Assembly: GCA_046233135.1 (NCBI GenBank)
Contig: JBJXHN010000002.1
Location: 930,001 to 994,000 of the forward strand
Direction: 5' to 3'
DNA length: 64,000 bases
From: JBJXHN01 sp046233135
GTDB taxonomy: Bacteria > Pseudomonadota > Alphaproteobacteria > Rhodospirillales > Rhodospirillaceae
The first letter of the stretch is position 1. The number at the start of each line of letters is the position of its first letter. The translations under genes and the position numbers were made by a program. Under the pieces are notes generated by a model. That model ran no database searches, was not told the DNA's origin, and worked only from the letters and a program-made list of their open reading frames with translations. Below, piece by piece: positions 15,650 to 24,416 of this stretch.

Positions 15650-17104
15650 ATGGCTGCCACGACGGAAACCATCGAGAAAGTCCGCGAGGTAACGGATCAG
15701 TACAAGTACGGTTTCGTAACCGACATCGAGACGGAACTCGCTCCCAAGGGCCTGAACGAGGACATCGTTCGTCTGATCTCGGCGAAGAAGAACGAGCCGG
15801 ACTGGTTGCTTGAATTCCGTCTGAAGGCCCTGGAGGCCTGGAAGCAGATGGAAGAGCCCACCTGGGCCAAGGTGAAGTATCCGCCGATCGACTACCAGGA
15901 CCTGCACTACTACGCCGCCCCGAAGCAGAAGGTGGCGCCGCAGAGCCTGGACGAGGTGGATCCCGAACTGCTTGCCACCTACGAAAAGCTGGGCATTCCC
16001 CTGAAGGAACAGGAAATGCTGGCCGGCGTGGTGGCGGTGGACGCGGTGTTCGACAGCGTCTCGGTGGCCACCACCTACAAAAAGAAGCTGCTGGATATGG
16101 GGGTCATCTTCTGCTCCATCTCCGAAGCGGTGCATGACTATCCCGACCTGGTGAAGAAGTACCTGGGCTCCGTGGTGCCCACCCGGGACAACTACTTCGC
16201 CTGCCTGAACTCGGCGGTGTTCACCGACGGCTCGTTCGTTTACGTGCCCAAGGGGCTGCGCTGCCCGATGGAGCTGTCCACCTACTTCCGCATCAACGAG
16301 AAGAACACCGGGCAGTTCGAACGCACCCTGCTGGTCGCCGACGAAGGCGCCTATGTCAGCTATCTGGAAGGCTGCACTGCGCCCCAGCGCGACGAAAACC
16401 AGCTGCACGCCGCCATCGTCGAGCTGATCGCCCTGGACAATGCGGAGATCAAGTACTCCACCGTCCAGAACTGGTACCCCGGCGACAAGGAAGGCAAGGG
16501 CGGCATCTACAACTTCGTCACCAAGCGCGGCCTGTGCAAAGGGGTGAACAGCAAGATTCAGTGGACCCAGGTGGAAACCGGCTCGGCCGTGACCTGGAAG
16601 TACCCCAGCTGTATTTTGCAGGGCGAGGGCTCCCAGGGTGAATTCTACTCGGTGGCGATCACCAACAACGCCCAGCAGGCCGATACCGGCACCAAGATGA
16701 TCCACCTGGGCAAGAACACCAGGTCGCGGATCATTTCCAAGGGCATCGCCGCCGGCCGCTCCGACCAGACCTATCGCGGTCTGGTGCGCATGCGGCCCCA
16801 GGCGGAAGGCGCGCGCAACTTCACCCAGTGCGACAGCCTGCTGATCGGCGAGGACTGCGGGGCGCATACGGTGCCCTATATCGAAAGCCGCAATCCCAGC
16901 GCCCAGGTGGAGCACGAGGCGACCACCAGCCGCATCAGCGAAGACCAGCTGTTCTACTGCCTGCAACGCGGCCTGAGCGAGGAAGACGCGGTGGCCCTGA
17001 TCGTCAATGGCTTCTGCAAGGAAGTCCTGCAGACGCTGCCCATGGAATTCGCCGTCGAGGCCCAGAAACTGGTCGGGATCAGTCTTGAAGGCAGCGTGGG
17101 GTAA
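15650..17104 (+). CDS. sufB: Fe-S cluster assembly scaffold subunit SufB
   Basis: 484 aa, full length. SufB forms the SufBC2D scaffold on which [Fe-S] clusters are built in the cytoplasm. The C-terminal block QCDSLLIGEDCGAHTVPY (near 393-410) with EHEATTSRI and LFYCLQRG is the conserved functional core; the Cys near 394 corresponds to the essential Cys of the E. coli protein. Good start ATG after GGAGAGGCGAGC. Followed 105 bp later by sufC. Confidence 0.97.
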   Translation: MAATTETIEKVREVTDQYKYGFVTDIETELAPKGLNEDIVRLISAKKNEPDWLLEFRLKALEAWKQMEEPTWAKVKYPPIDYQDLHYYAAPKQKVAPQSLDEVDPELLATYEKLGIPLKEQEMLAGVVAVDAVFDSVSVATTYKKKLLDMGVIFCSISEAVHDYPDLVKKYLGSVVPTRDNYFACLNSAVFTDGSFVYVPKGLRCPMELSTYFRINEKNTGQFERTLLVADEGAYVSYLEGCTAPQRDENQLHAAIVELIALDNAEIKYSTVQNWYPGDKEGKGGIYNFVTKRGLCKGVNSKIQWTQVETGSAVTWKYPSCILQGEGSQGEFYSVAITNNAQQADTGTKMIHLGKNTRSRIISKGIAAGRSDQTYRGLVRMRPQAEGARNFTQCDSLLIGEDCGAHTVPYIESRNPSAQVEHEATTSRISEDQLFYCLQRGLSEEDAVALIVNGFCKEVLQTLPMEFAVEAQKLVGISLEGSVG

Positions 17105-17209
17105 GGCCGGGGCCTCCTGCGCGCACTGATCCAGCCAACCGCAATACCGTCGCGCGGTCCGCACACCGCGCTTGCACGAGACAGATGATTTTTGAGGGGG
17201 ATGACCCAA

Positions 17210-17968
17210 ATGGCGCTTCTGGAAATCAAGGACCTGCGGGCCCGCGTCGAGGAAAAGGAAATCCTCAAGGGCTTGTCGCTGAGCATCAACCCCGGCGAGG
17301 TTCACGCCATCATGGGACCCAACGGCGCGGGCAAGAGCACGCTGTCGTCGGTGATCACCGGCAAGCCCGGGTACGAGGTGACCGGCGGGTCGGTGACCTT
17401 CCAGGGCAAGGACGTGCTGGCCCTGGAACCCCATGAGCGCGCCTGCGAAGGCCTGTTCCTGTGCTTCCAGTACCCGGTGGAAATCCCCGGCGTGGGCTTC
17501 ACCACCTTCCTGAAGCAGGCGATCAATGCCCGCCGCAAGTACTTCGGCGAGGACGAGATCGATGCCATGGACTTCCTGAAGCTGATGAAGGCCAAGACCA
17601 AGCTGCTGGGCATCCCCGACGAGATGATGAAGCGCCCGGTCAACGTCGGCTTCTCCGGCGGCGAGAAGAAGCGCGCCGAAGTGCTGCAAATGGCGATGCT
17701 GGAACCCAAGCTGATGATCCTTGACGAGATGGACAGCGGCCTGGACATCGATGCCCTGCGCGTCGCCGCCGAGGGCGTCAACGCCCTGCGCTCGCCGGAC
17801 CGGGCGGTGCTGTGCATCACCCACTACCAGCGTCTGCTCGACTACATCCAGCCCGACGTGGTCCACGTCCTGTCGGCCGGCCGCATCGTCAAGTCCGGCG
17901 GCAAGGACCTGGCGCTGGAGCTGGAAGAGAAGGGCTACGCCGAATTCGTCGCGGGCGAAGCCGCCTGA
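17210..17968 (+). CDS. sufC: Fe-S cluster assembly ATPase SufC
   Basis: 252 aa ABC-type ATPase. Walker A GPNGAGKST (about 34-42), signature FSGGEKKRAE (about 149-158), Walker B LMILDEMDSGLDID (about 167-180) and the switch His in CITHYQRLL are all present. It powers conformational change of SufB-SufD. Of three in-frame starts, the ATG at 17,210 has GAGGGGG at good spacing; the ATG at 17,201 directly abuts that site. Next gene sufD starts 29 bp after the stop. Confidence 0.97.
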   Translation: MALLEIKDLRARVEEKEILKGLSLSINPGEVHAIMGPNGAGKSTLSSVITGKPGYEVTGGSVTFQGKDVLALEPHERACEGLFLCFQYPVEIPGVGFTTFLKQAINARRKYFGEDEIDAMDFLKLMKAKTKLLGIPDEMMKRPVNVGFSGGEKKRAEVLQMAMLEPKLMILDEMDSGLDIDALRVAAEGVNALRSPDRAVLCITHYQRLLDYIQPDVVHVLSAGRIVKSGGKDLALELEEKGYAEFVAGEAA

Positions 17969-17997
17969 GCACCCCCGGAAAAGGGAGACACGAGGCG

Positions 17998-19326
17998 ATG
18001 AGCACCCACGCCCCTACCGCCGCCGCCGCAACGATCCTGCCGTTCGAAGGCGATGCGCCGGCCCCCTGGCTGGCCGACCTGCGCCAGGCCGGGCTGGACA
18101 TCTACCGCAAGGCCGGGCTGCCCACCCGCAAGGTGGAAGCCTGGAAATACACCGGCCTGGATGGTCTGGTGAAGACCTCCTTCGCGCCCGCGCCGCTGTC
18201 CACCCCGGTGGACGTGGGCAGCCTGCCCGCCGGCGAGGCGCTGAGTCTGGACGCCCATGTGGTGGTCCTGGTCAATGGCCGGGTCGACCCGGAACTGTCC
18301 GACCTGGACGCCCTGCCGGCCGGCGTGCGCGCCGACAGTCTGGCCCTGCTGATGGAAAGCGAGCCGGAGACGGTGACGCCGCTGCTGGGGTCGCTGACGG
18401 CGCTGGACGGCCTGCCGCTGGTGGCCCTGAACACGGGGCTGATGGCCGACGGTTTGGTGATCCGCATCGCCGAAGGCATCGAGATGGTCAAGCCGCTGCA
18501 CATCGTCTCGGTGGGCGCGGCGACCGACGGCCCGGTGGCCTTCCACCCTCGCCATCTGGTGGTGCTCGACAAGGGCGCGCGGGCGACGGTGCTGGAAAGC
18601 CATATCAGCCTGCCCGGTGCGGCCACCTTCTCCAACGGCGTGATGGAAGTGGTGGTGGGCGAGGGCGCGGCCCTGAATCACTACCGCCTGTTCAACGAAG
18701 CCTTGGACGCCTACGCCGTTGCCGCCTCGGTGGTCGATGTGGGGGCCGGGGCGCGCTATGAAAGCTTCTCGCTGACCCTGGGTGGCCGTCTGGTGCGCAA
18801 CGAACAGCACGTCACCCTGTCGGGCGAGCAGTCCGAAGCGGTGGTGAACGGCGCCTATGCGGTGCGCGACGGCCAGCATGCGGACAACACGGTGCTGGTG
18901 GACCATGCGGTGCCGCGTGCCCGGTCGAACCAGCTGTTCAAGGGCGTGCTGGACGAAACCGGCAAGGGCGTGTTCCAGGGCAAGATCCTGGTGCGCCGCC
19001 ATGCCCAGGAAACCGACGGCCAGCAGCTGCACAAGGCCCTGCTGCTGTCGCGCGGGGCCGAGGTGGACACCAAGCCCGAGCTGGAAATCTACGCCGACGA
19101 CGTGACCTGTTCCCACGGCGCCACCTGCGGCGAGATGGATGAAGAGCAGCTGTTCTACCTTCAGGCCCGCGGCATCGACGAGCAGACGGCCCGCGCCCTG
19201 CTGGTGGAAGCCTTCCTGGAAGATGTGGTCGGGGCGGTCAGCCACGAACCCTCGCGAGACGCCATGATCGCCATGGTGCGCCACTGGCAGCGCGCCCGCA
19301 ATCAGGCGGTCTGGAGCGAGGCCTGA
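17998..19326 (+). CDS. sufD: Fe-S cluster assembly protein SufD
   Basis: 442 aa, paralogue of SufB and third part of SufBC2D. The N-terminal GLPTRKVEAWKYTGLDGLVK segment (about 39-60) and the C-terminal block CSHGATCGEMDEEQLFYLQA with RALLVEAFLEDV are diagnostic. Central beta-helix of repeated strands from about 130 to 380. Good site AAGGGAG upstream. 17 bp separate it from sufS, indicating one transcript. Confidence 0.96.
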   Translation: MSTHAPTAAAATILPFEGDAPAPWLADLRQAGLDIYRKAGLPTRKVEAWKYTGLDGLVKTSFAPAPLSTPVDVGSLPAGEALSLDAHVVVLVNGRVDPELSDLDALPAGVRADSLALLMESEPETVTPLLGSLTALDGLPLVALNTGLMADGLVIRIAEGIEMVKPLHIVSVGAATDGPVAFHPRHLVVLDKGARATVLESHISLPGAATFSNGVMEVVVGEGAALNHYRLFNEALDAYAVAASVVDVGAGARYESFSLTLGGRLVRNEQHVTLSGEQSEAVVNGAYAVRDGQHADNTVLVDHAVPRARSNQLFKGVLDETGKGVFQGKILVRRHAQETDGQQLHKALLLSRGAEVDTKPELEIYADDVTCSHGATCGEMDEEQLFYLQARGIDEQTARALLVEAFLEDVVGAVSHEPSRDAMIAMVRHWQRARNQAVWSEA

Positions 19327-19343
19327 GCAAAGAGGTGACGGAG

Positions 19344-20615
19344 ATGGCGAGCGCAATCGCAACCGCAACGGCGACGACGGACGCCCCGGCGGACACCGGC
19401 TTCGACGTGGAAAAGGTCCGGGCCGACTTCCCGGTGTTTTCCACTGATGTCCGGGGCAAGCCGGTGGTGTTTCTCGACACCGGCGCCTCGGCGCAGAAGC
19501 CAAGGCAGGTGATCGACGCGATCACCCATGCCTATCAGTACGAATACGCCAATGTGCACCGGGGCACCTACTGGCTGTCCGAACGGGCGACCACCCAGTA
19601 CGAGGCGGCGCGTTCCAAGGTGGCGGGCTTCCTGAACGCCGAGCGGGATGAAGAGATCATCTTCACCATGGGCGGCACGGATGCCATCAACCTGGTGGCC
19701 AACACCTGGGGCAAGAGCACCCTGGTGGAAGGGGACGAGATCATCGTCTCCACCCTCGAGCACCACGCCAACATCGTCCCCTGGCAGATGCTGCGCGACG
19801 AAAAGGGGCTGGTGCTGAAGGTGGCGCCGATCACCGACGAGGGCGAGCTGGATCTGGCGGCGTTCGAGGCCCTGCTGACCCCGCGGACCAAGCTGGTGGC
19901 GATGGCCCATACCTCCAACGTGCTAGGCACGATCCTGCCGGCGGAGAAGATCATCGCCCTAGCCCATGCGGCGGGAGCGAAGGTGCTGCTGGACGGCTGC
20001 CAGGGCGTGGTGCATGGCCCGGTGGACGTGCGGGCGCTGGACGTGGACTTCTTCGTCTTCTCCGGCCACAAGCTTTATGGTCCCACGGGCATCGGCGCGC
20101 TGTATGCCAAGTACGCGCTGCTGGAGGCCATGCCGCCGTGGCGCGGGGGTGGCGACATGATCGAGACGGTGACCTTCGAGAAGTCCACCTGGGCCGAACC
20201 GCCGTCCCGTTTCGAAGCCGGCACCCCGCCCATCGTCCAGGCCATCGGTCTGGGGGCGGCTGTGGACTACGTCGCGTCGCTGGGGACGGAGGCCATCGCC
20301 GCCCATGAAGCGGACGTGCTGCGCTATGCCACCCAGCGGCTGGCCTCGGTACCGGGGCTGACGCTGTACGGCACGGCGGTGAACAAGGCCGGCGTGCTGT
20401 CCTTCACCATGGACTGCGCCCATCCCCACGATGTGGCGACGATCCTGGACCGCTCGGGCATCTGCGTGCGGGTCGGCCACCACTGCGCCCAGCCGCTGAT
20501 GGCGCGCCTGGGCATTCCGGCCACCGTGCGGGCCTCGCTGGGCCTGTACAACACCCGCGCCGACATCGATGCCCTGGTGGCGGCGCTGGAGAAGGTGCGG
20601 GAGTTCTTCGCCTGA
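19344..20615 (+). CDS. sufS: Cysteine desulfurase SufS
   Basis: 423 aa from ATG 19,344; a GTG three codons earlier (19,335) is the alternative. PLP-dependent group II desulfurase: it takes sulfur from L-cysteine as a persulfide for cluster assembly. PLP-binding region with STLEHHANIVPW and the Schiff-base Lys in SGHKLYGPTG; catalytic Cys in RVGHHCAQPLM. No sufE is present in this operon, so the sulfur acceptor must be encoded elsewhere or replaced. Confidence 0.96.
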   Translation: MASAIATATATTDAPADTGFDVEKVRADFPVFSTDVRGKPVVFLDTGASAQKPRQVIDAITHAYQYEYANVHRGTYWLSERATTQYEAARSKVAGFLNAERDEEIIFTMGGTDAINLVANTWGKSTLVEGDEIIVSTLEHHANIVPWQMLRDEKGLVLKVAPITDEGELDLAAFEALLTPRTKLVAMAHTSNVLGTILPAEKIIALAHAAGAKVLLDGCQGVVHGPVDVRALDVDFFVFSGHKLYGPTGIGALYAKYALLEAMPPWRGGGDMIETVTFEKSTWAEPPSRFEAGTPPIVQAIGLGAAVDYVASLGTEAIAAHEADVLRYATQRLASVPGLTLYGTAVNKAGVLSFTMDCAHPHDVATILDRSGICVRVGHHCAQPLMARLGIPATVRASLGLYNTRADIDALVAALEKVREFFA

Positions 20616-20656
20616 TCATCAGGTGGGGACCGCCCGAGAACGTGCATTCCAATTCC

Positions 20657-20680
20657 CCCCGCTCTTCCCCCGGAGCGGGG
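20657..20680. repeat. GC-rich hairpin between sufS and the DUF59 gene
   Basis: CCCCGCT (20,657-20,663) pairs with AGCGGGG (20,674-20,680), loop 10 nt. No T-run follows on either strand, so it is not a standard terminator; it could stabilise or partly attenuate the operon mRNA in the 130-bp gap. Confidence 0.4.
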
Positions 20681-20745
20681 CAGAAGAAAGGGAGGCTGGC
20701 GGAGGAAGCCCGGCCTGCCCTGTAACAGAGGAGCTTAGGCCTGCC

Positions 20746-21144
20746 ATGATGCCTCCTTATGCCATCCCGGCTGCCCCCATGGACCCGCCCGAAGAGGGCG
20801 ACGTCATCCGCGCCGGCGCGCCTTTGGAGCCCGGCACGCCTCCGGCCTTGCCGGAGGATGTGGTCCCCTATCTCAAGGACATCCACGACCCGGAAATCCC
20901 GGTCAACATCTATGACCTGGGCCTGATCTACGACGTGACGGTCGACAAGAACGGGACCTGCCGGATTTCCATGACCCTGACCGCGCCGGCCTGCCCGGCG
21001 GCCGGGACCATGCCCATGGAAGCGGCCGAAAAGGCGGCGGAATGCCCGGGCGTGGGCGAAGTGGAAGTCACGCTGACCTGGGATCCGCCCTGGTCGCCGG
21101 AACGCATGTCCGAAGTGGCCAAGATTGCGCTGGACATGTTCTGA
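20746..21144 (+). CDS. DUF59/MIP18-type Fe-S assembly protein (SufT-like)
   Basis: 132 aa. Residues 1-35 are a Pro-rich extension; 36-132 form the DUF59 domain with DIHDPEIPVNIYDLGLIYDV and the conserved Cys in LTAPACPAAGTMP. Genes of this type are regular members of alphaproteobacterial SUF operons and help mature Fe-S proteins. ATG at 20,746 (an ATGATG pair); GAGGAG is 12-13 nt upstream, rather far. Confidence 0.9.
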   Translation: MMPPYAIPAAPMDPPEEGDVIRAGAPLEPGTPPALPEDVVPYLKDIHDPEIPVNIYDLGLIYDVTVDKNGTCRISMTLTAPACPAAGTMPMEAAEKAAECPGVGEVEVTLTWDPPWSPERMSEVAKIALDMF

Positions 21145-21212
21145 TCCCCATATGGAGACCGCAAGGTTTCCGATGGACTGACCAACTCTGCAGACGGAAG
21201 TGAGGTGCCGCG

Positions 21213-21557
21213 ATGTCCCTGCCCCCGCCGATTACCCTGACCCCTGCGGCTGTCGAGCGCGTCAAGGCGCTGATGGCGCGTGCGGACAAGCCGGTGCTGG
21301 GCCTGCGGGTGGGCGTGTCCACCAAGGGCTGCTCGGGAATGAGCTACACCATCGAATACGCCGAGGACGGCCCGCGGAAGATGGAAGAAGTGGTCAACCA
21401 GGACGGTGCCACGGTGTTCATCGAACCCAGCGCGGTGATGTTCCTGATCGGCAGCGAGATGGACTTTACCCAGGACAAGCTGCAGGCCAGCTTTTCCTTC
21501 ACCAACCCCAACGAGACCTCCCGCTGCGGCTGCGGCGAAAGCTTCAGCGTGGCCTGA
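21213..21557 (+). CDS. A-type Fe-S carrier protein (SufA/IscA family)
   Basis: 114 aa HesB/IscA family. The three conserved Cys are present: one in VSTKGCSGMSYTIEYA (about 43) and the pair in SRCGCGESF (about 104 and 106). It carries or delivers clusters from the SufBCD scaffold to apoproteins. Good site before ATG 21,213 (GAAGTGAGG). Last gene of the SUF operon; SufA and ErpA cannot be told apart from the sequence alone. Confidence 0.93.
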   Translation: MSLPPPITLTPAAVERVKALMARADKPVLGLRVGVSTKGCSGMSYTIEYAEDGPRKMEEVVNQDGATVFIEPSAVMFLIGSEMDFTQDKLQASFSFTNPNETSRCGCGESFSVA

Positions 21558-21809
21558 GTCTATGTGGGCTGGTTTTCAGGTGATGTTTGGGAGGCTTTTG
21601 AAAAACTGGATAGATGCCGTACAGAGTCTTTCCAAAGCTTGATCTTGGTTGCAGAGGGATAAACTCCTAATGTGATTTGACGGTATTTACCTGACAGTTC
21701 GCGCCACCCCGCACCCGGCATGCCGGGGTACGGGGTGGCCAACCCGCGTTCGGAAGTGGGTTAGGATGAAGTCGCCAAACCTTGTACAGCTCACACGAGG
21801 AAATGCCGC
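21558..21809. other. Scar sequence with probable IS-end remnant
   Basis: 252 bp after the SUF operon. The minus strand from about 21,570 to 21,660 reads as a short frame ending in ALERLCTASIQFF then KSLPNIT-stop, a pattern like the C-terminus of an IS630-type transposase; this is weak. Parts of 21,574-21,615 recur at 23,601-23,635. A long palindrome lies at 21,703-21,739. Confidence 0.35.
21703..21739. repeat. Strong palindrome downstream of the SUF operon
   Basis: Outer arms GCCACCCCG (21,703-21,711) and CGGGGTGGC (21,731-21,739) are a perfect 9-bp stem; inside lies the palindrome CCCGGCATGCCGGG (21,714-21,727). No T-run follows, so it may be a factor-dependent terminator or part of an old mobile-element end. 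Confidence 0.6.
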
Positions 21810-22496
21810 ATGACCAGAATTTGGGAGGATGCGCGTCGAAATCTGTCCCTGCTCGAATTGGCGTAGGGCTTGGGCAACAGGCAGCAAAGCGTGCAAGGTG
21901 TGGGATATTCCCGTCAGCAGTTTTGCGAGATCCGGCGGAACTATCAGACCTATGGAGCAGACGGGCTGATTGACCGCCTGCCCGGCGGCAAGGGTCCCTA
22001 TCCCAACCGGGTCTACGAAGAAGTAGAGGCCGCTATCTTGGTCCATGCTCTGGAGCATCCCAGCCACCGAGGAGTATGAAACCAAGATCGACGCAATTCT
22101 CAGCGACAATGGCCGAGAATTCTGCAGCCGAGCCGACCAGAACCCCTACGAGCTCTTCCTTTAGCTCGAAAGGATTGTCAATCAGCACACCCCGGTTTCG
22201 CGCCTGCAATTCAACGGGATCGTCGAAAGATTGCATCGCACACTTTTGGGTCGACCGAAGGGAAGGTTAAGTGGACAGCATTTCCGCATTGAGGGACGGA
22301 AGACTCGGTATAAGACCGTTGATGAGATGAAAACTGCCCTGGAAACTATCTCGTTTACTACAACGAGAAACGCTCTCATCAGGGGCGCGGCATCAAAAGC
22401 GGTACGCCCCTGACAGCCTTCAAAGCTGGCATTCGGAAACCCGAAACCAAGGAGAAAGCGACTCCTGCCAAACCCGATCAAGCGATCGCAGCATGA
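21810..22496 (+). pseudogene. Broken IS481-like DDE transposase
   Basis: Remnant with several lesions. It starts at ATG 21,810 (MTRIWEDARR), has an in-frame TAG at 21,864, then continues with SRQQFCEIRRNYQTYGADGL up to a TGA at 22,077-22,079. The middle of the gene is missing. The rve core resumes at about 22,082 with DAILSDNGREFC, another in-frame TAG, then NGIVERLHRTLL and HFRIEGRK. After a frameshift it ends YYNEKRSHQGRGIKSGTPL...AFKAGIRKPE at TGA 22,494-22,496. It resembles IS481-type transposases; the exact family is not certain. Confidence 0.8.
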
Positions 22497-22629
22497 CTCG
22501 CTCTCCGAGGCAGCACTGTCAGGCGACAACCAGCATTGTGTAAATGATTTTATTGTTTAGAATATATGATTTTGCACTGTGTGTCAATATTTTAGAAAAT
22601 TTCGCGACTATAATGGTTGTGTTTTTTTG

Positions 22630-23538
22630 CTATTTCATGCAAAGATTTAATATTTTTGTACTCATGTTTGTCGCGATTTCCGAGAAGTGTCTCCCGTTGA
22701 CGCTGGTTGACTGGATTTCTATTTCTGATAGATTTTTCAGGGCTTTTGTTGAAGAAGATATGTGCTTGTTTGTTTCTTGAGAGTTGCATTTTTTGCTATA
22801 AAATAATGCGAGGCTTGCCTCATACATACCTATTACTTTTCTGGATGAAAATAAATCAGGAAGGTATAGATTTACTCTTGATCCGGTAGTCACATTTAAA
22901 GTCATGTTCCCATTATTATCAAAAGATTGCAATTTCGTTATTCTTTTTTTCCATGCATTGTATTTTCTTTCTGTATTTAAAATAAAGTGATCTGAATTTA
23001 TGTTGTTTCTATGCATTTTTTCTGCATAAAGTATGGACGCAATGTAGTAGAGCATGCTGTCTGAGTATCCTTCATCCTGCATCCTTTTGTATATAGGTTC
23101 TAATTGCGTGAAGTCTCCTTCTGTTATTGCTAGCCGTGAGGCGTTTGATATTGCCTTGATGAAGAATCCTGTATTGAACTCTACTTTATTATAATTTCTA
23201 AATGCATTTGATATGGATGCGGATGTAGTATTTTCATCTAAAAGACCTCTATAGAAAAAATATGTATTGTCGTCACACTTTTTTACATCATTCTCTATAT
23301 ATTTTTCAAGTTCGTCGAATTTCTTTTCACCAAAGAGGGATCTTGATTTCTCTATTAGCTTTTCAGAATTACAATATGATTCCGTGAAACTGTATATTCC
23401 AATGGCATCTGCTGTGAAGCCTATTGCTCCTATTAATGCTCCAATGGAAAGTGTCTTCTTTAATGTAGGGGATAATTTTTGTATATTGGTGCGTGAATTT
23501 ATTAATTTTCGGGACGTGGGGGGGGTGTGTTTTCTCAT
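22630..23538 (-). CDS. Membrane-anchored protein of unknown function in AT-rich island
   Basis: 302 aa. Start at 23,538 is favoured because GGAGGAG precedes it by a few bases; an ATG at 23,553 has no site. Residues 1-28 are basic, one hydrophobic segment follows (about 28-48, LSIGALIGAIGFTADAIGIY), then a helical, Lys/Asn/Ser-rich outer domain. The helices at about 60-180 (FDELEKYIENDVKKC, DFTQLEPIYKRMQDEGY) have TPR-like spacing. Three or four Cys are scattered. I do not recognise the family. The gene looks intact and foreign. Confidence 0.65.
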   Translation of the reverse strand: MRKHTPPTSRKLINSRTNIQKLSPTLKKTLSIGALIGAIGFTADAIGIYSFTESYCNSEKLIEKSRSLFGEKKFDELEKYIENDVKKCDDNTYFFYRGLLDENTTSASISNAFRNYNKVEFNTGFFIKAISNASRLAITEGDFTQLEPIYKRMQDEGYSDSMLYYIASILYAEKMHRNNINSDHFILNTERKYNAWKKRITKLQSFDNNGNMTLNVTTGSRVNLYLPDLFSSRKVIGMYEASLALFYSKKCNSQETNKHISSSTKALKNLSEIEIQSTSVNGRHFSEIATNMSTKILNLCMK

Positions 23539-23883
23539 GACTCCTCCGGTCATTTTTAAAAATTAATAATTTTAACATTTTTCTGTATTTTTGGGGCAGC
23601 TTTCAGGTCGATTCGGGAGGTGCCCGTGGATAGATTCATAGGGTGGCGTGGCTGGCTTGTCTACTATAATTTGTATTTTGTTTTTTTTGATCTTAAATTC
23701 TCAATTTTCTTCCTAAAGATATTCTATTTCTGAAATTCCCTGTAGGATTGTCGTGCTTATGGGGGCGATCTTAATGTTTTTATTATGTTTGTGGCGAATT
23801 TTATTTTCCTTTATTGCATCTTCAGTCTTCTCGATCACGGCTGAGGTGTCCTCTATATTGATTTGGGTGCGCTCGGTACTCGC
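23539..23883. other. AT-rich non-coding part of the island
   Basis: 345 bp. It should hold the promoter of the membrane-anchored protein gene; many TATAAT-like hexamers exist, so none can be singled out. TTTCAGGT (23,601-23,608), GGGAGG (23,615-23,620) and TGGATAGAT (23,627-23,635) repeat, in the same order, a segment at 21,574-21,615. Confidence 0.45.
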
Positions 23884-24416
23884 TCATTTTGAATTTACAT
23901 CTTGATTTCGCGGAACTGCCTGAGTATCGCTTTTTATCCGTGTCTCGGGTCCCTCGGTCAGCGACGTTCCCGCCAGCAGAACGCCGGCGAGCAGGCTCGC
24001 CGCCCGGGCGCGGCGGCTGAGACGCAGGGATTTGGGGGCGGGGCTGTCCGGGGTGCATTCCGCGCCGCCGGGGCCGCGCAGGCTGCGGGTGACGAAGGGC
24101 AGCAGCAGCCACAGGCCCATCAGCATCGCCAGGTCGGCCCGGGGCATCACCTTCCACCAGTCCGGTCCCACATCCACCATCGCCCAAACCAGAGTACCGA
24201 GCACCACCAGGGTATAGATGGCCAGGGCTGCTGCCTGCCGGATCATCAGCATGGCCCCGGTCAAGGCGACTCCGGCGCCGAGCAGGGCGAAGGCATGGGA
24301 CATAACTCGCGCAAAGAAAGTCTCGAATCGACCAGCTCCAGGACGGTCGGTAGAGCGCCCAGGAGCAGCGTGACGACCACGATCAGGCCGGCCACGACGG
24401 TTGTGACAGGATGCAC
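23884..24416 (-). pseudogene. Frameshifted, truncated membrane-bound PQQ glucose dehydrogenase
   Basis: Remnant of the N-terminal membrane domain of the quinoprotein glucose/quinate dehydrogenase family (Gcd type). The segment ALAIYTLVVLGTLVWAMVDV, then GPDWWKVMPRADLAMLMGLW and LLLPFVTRSL, matches helices 3-4 of E. coli Gcd closely. The preceding helix (TTVVAGLIVVVTLLLGALP) is in another frame up to about 24,305, so one frameshift separates them. After a last hydrophobic stretch (ASLLAGVLLAGTSL) similarity stops at the AT-rich border near 23,930; the whole PQQ propeller is missing. It cannot make an active enzyme. Confidence 0.7.

Larger units (their letters stand above)
22500..23930. other. 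AT-rich foreign island
   Basis: About 1.4 kb whose base composition drops sharply to strongly AT-rich, in contrast to the GC-rich flanks. It starts just after the transposase remnant and ends inside the glucose dehydrogenase remnant near 23,930. Codon use in its one gene (many AAT, ATA, AAA) is unlike every other gene here, which indicates transfer from a low-GC source. Confidence 0.85.

Noticed and set aside
21560..21742. 60-codon minus-strand frame after the SUF operon as a gene
   Set aside because: TTG start inside a palindrome, no ribosome-binding site, and only a vague transposase-like look in a neighbouring frame.
22544..22780. 78-codon plus-strand frame in the AT-rich island
   Set aside because: Antisense to the 302-aa gene, Phe-rich as expected for the complement of Lys codons.
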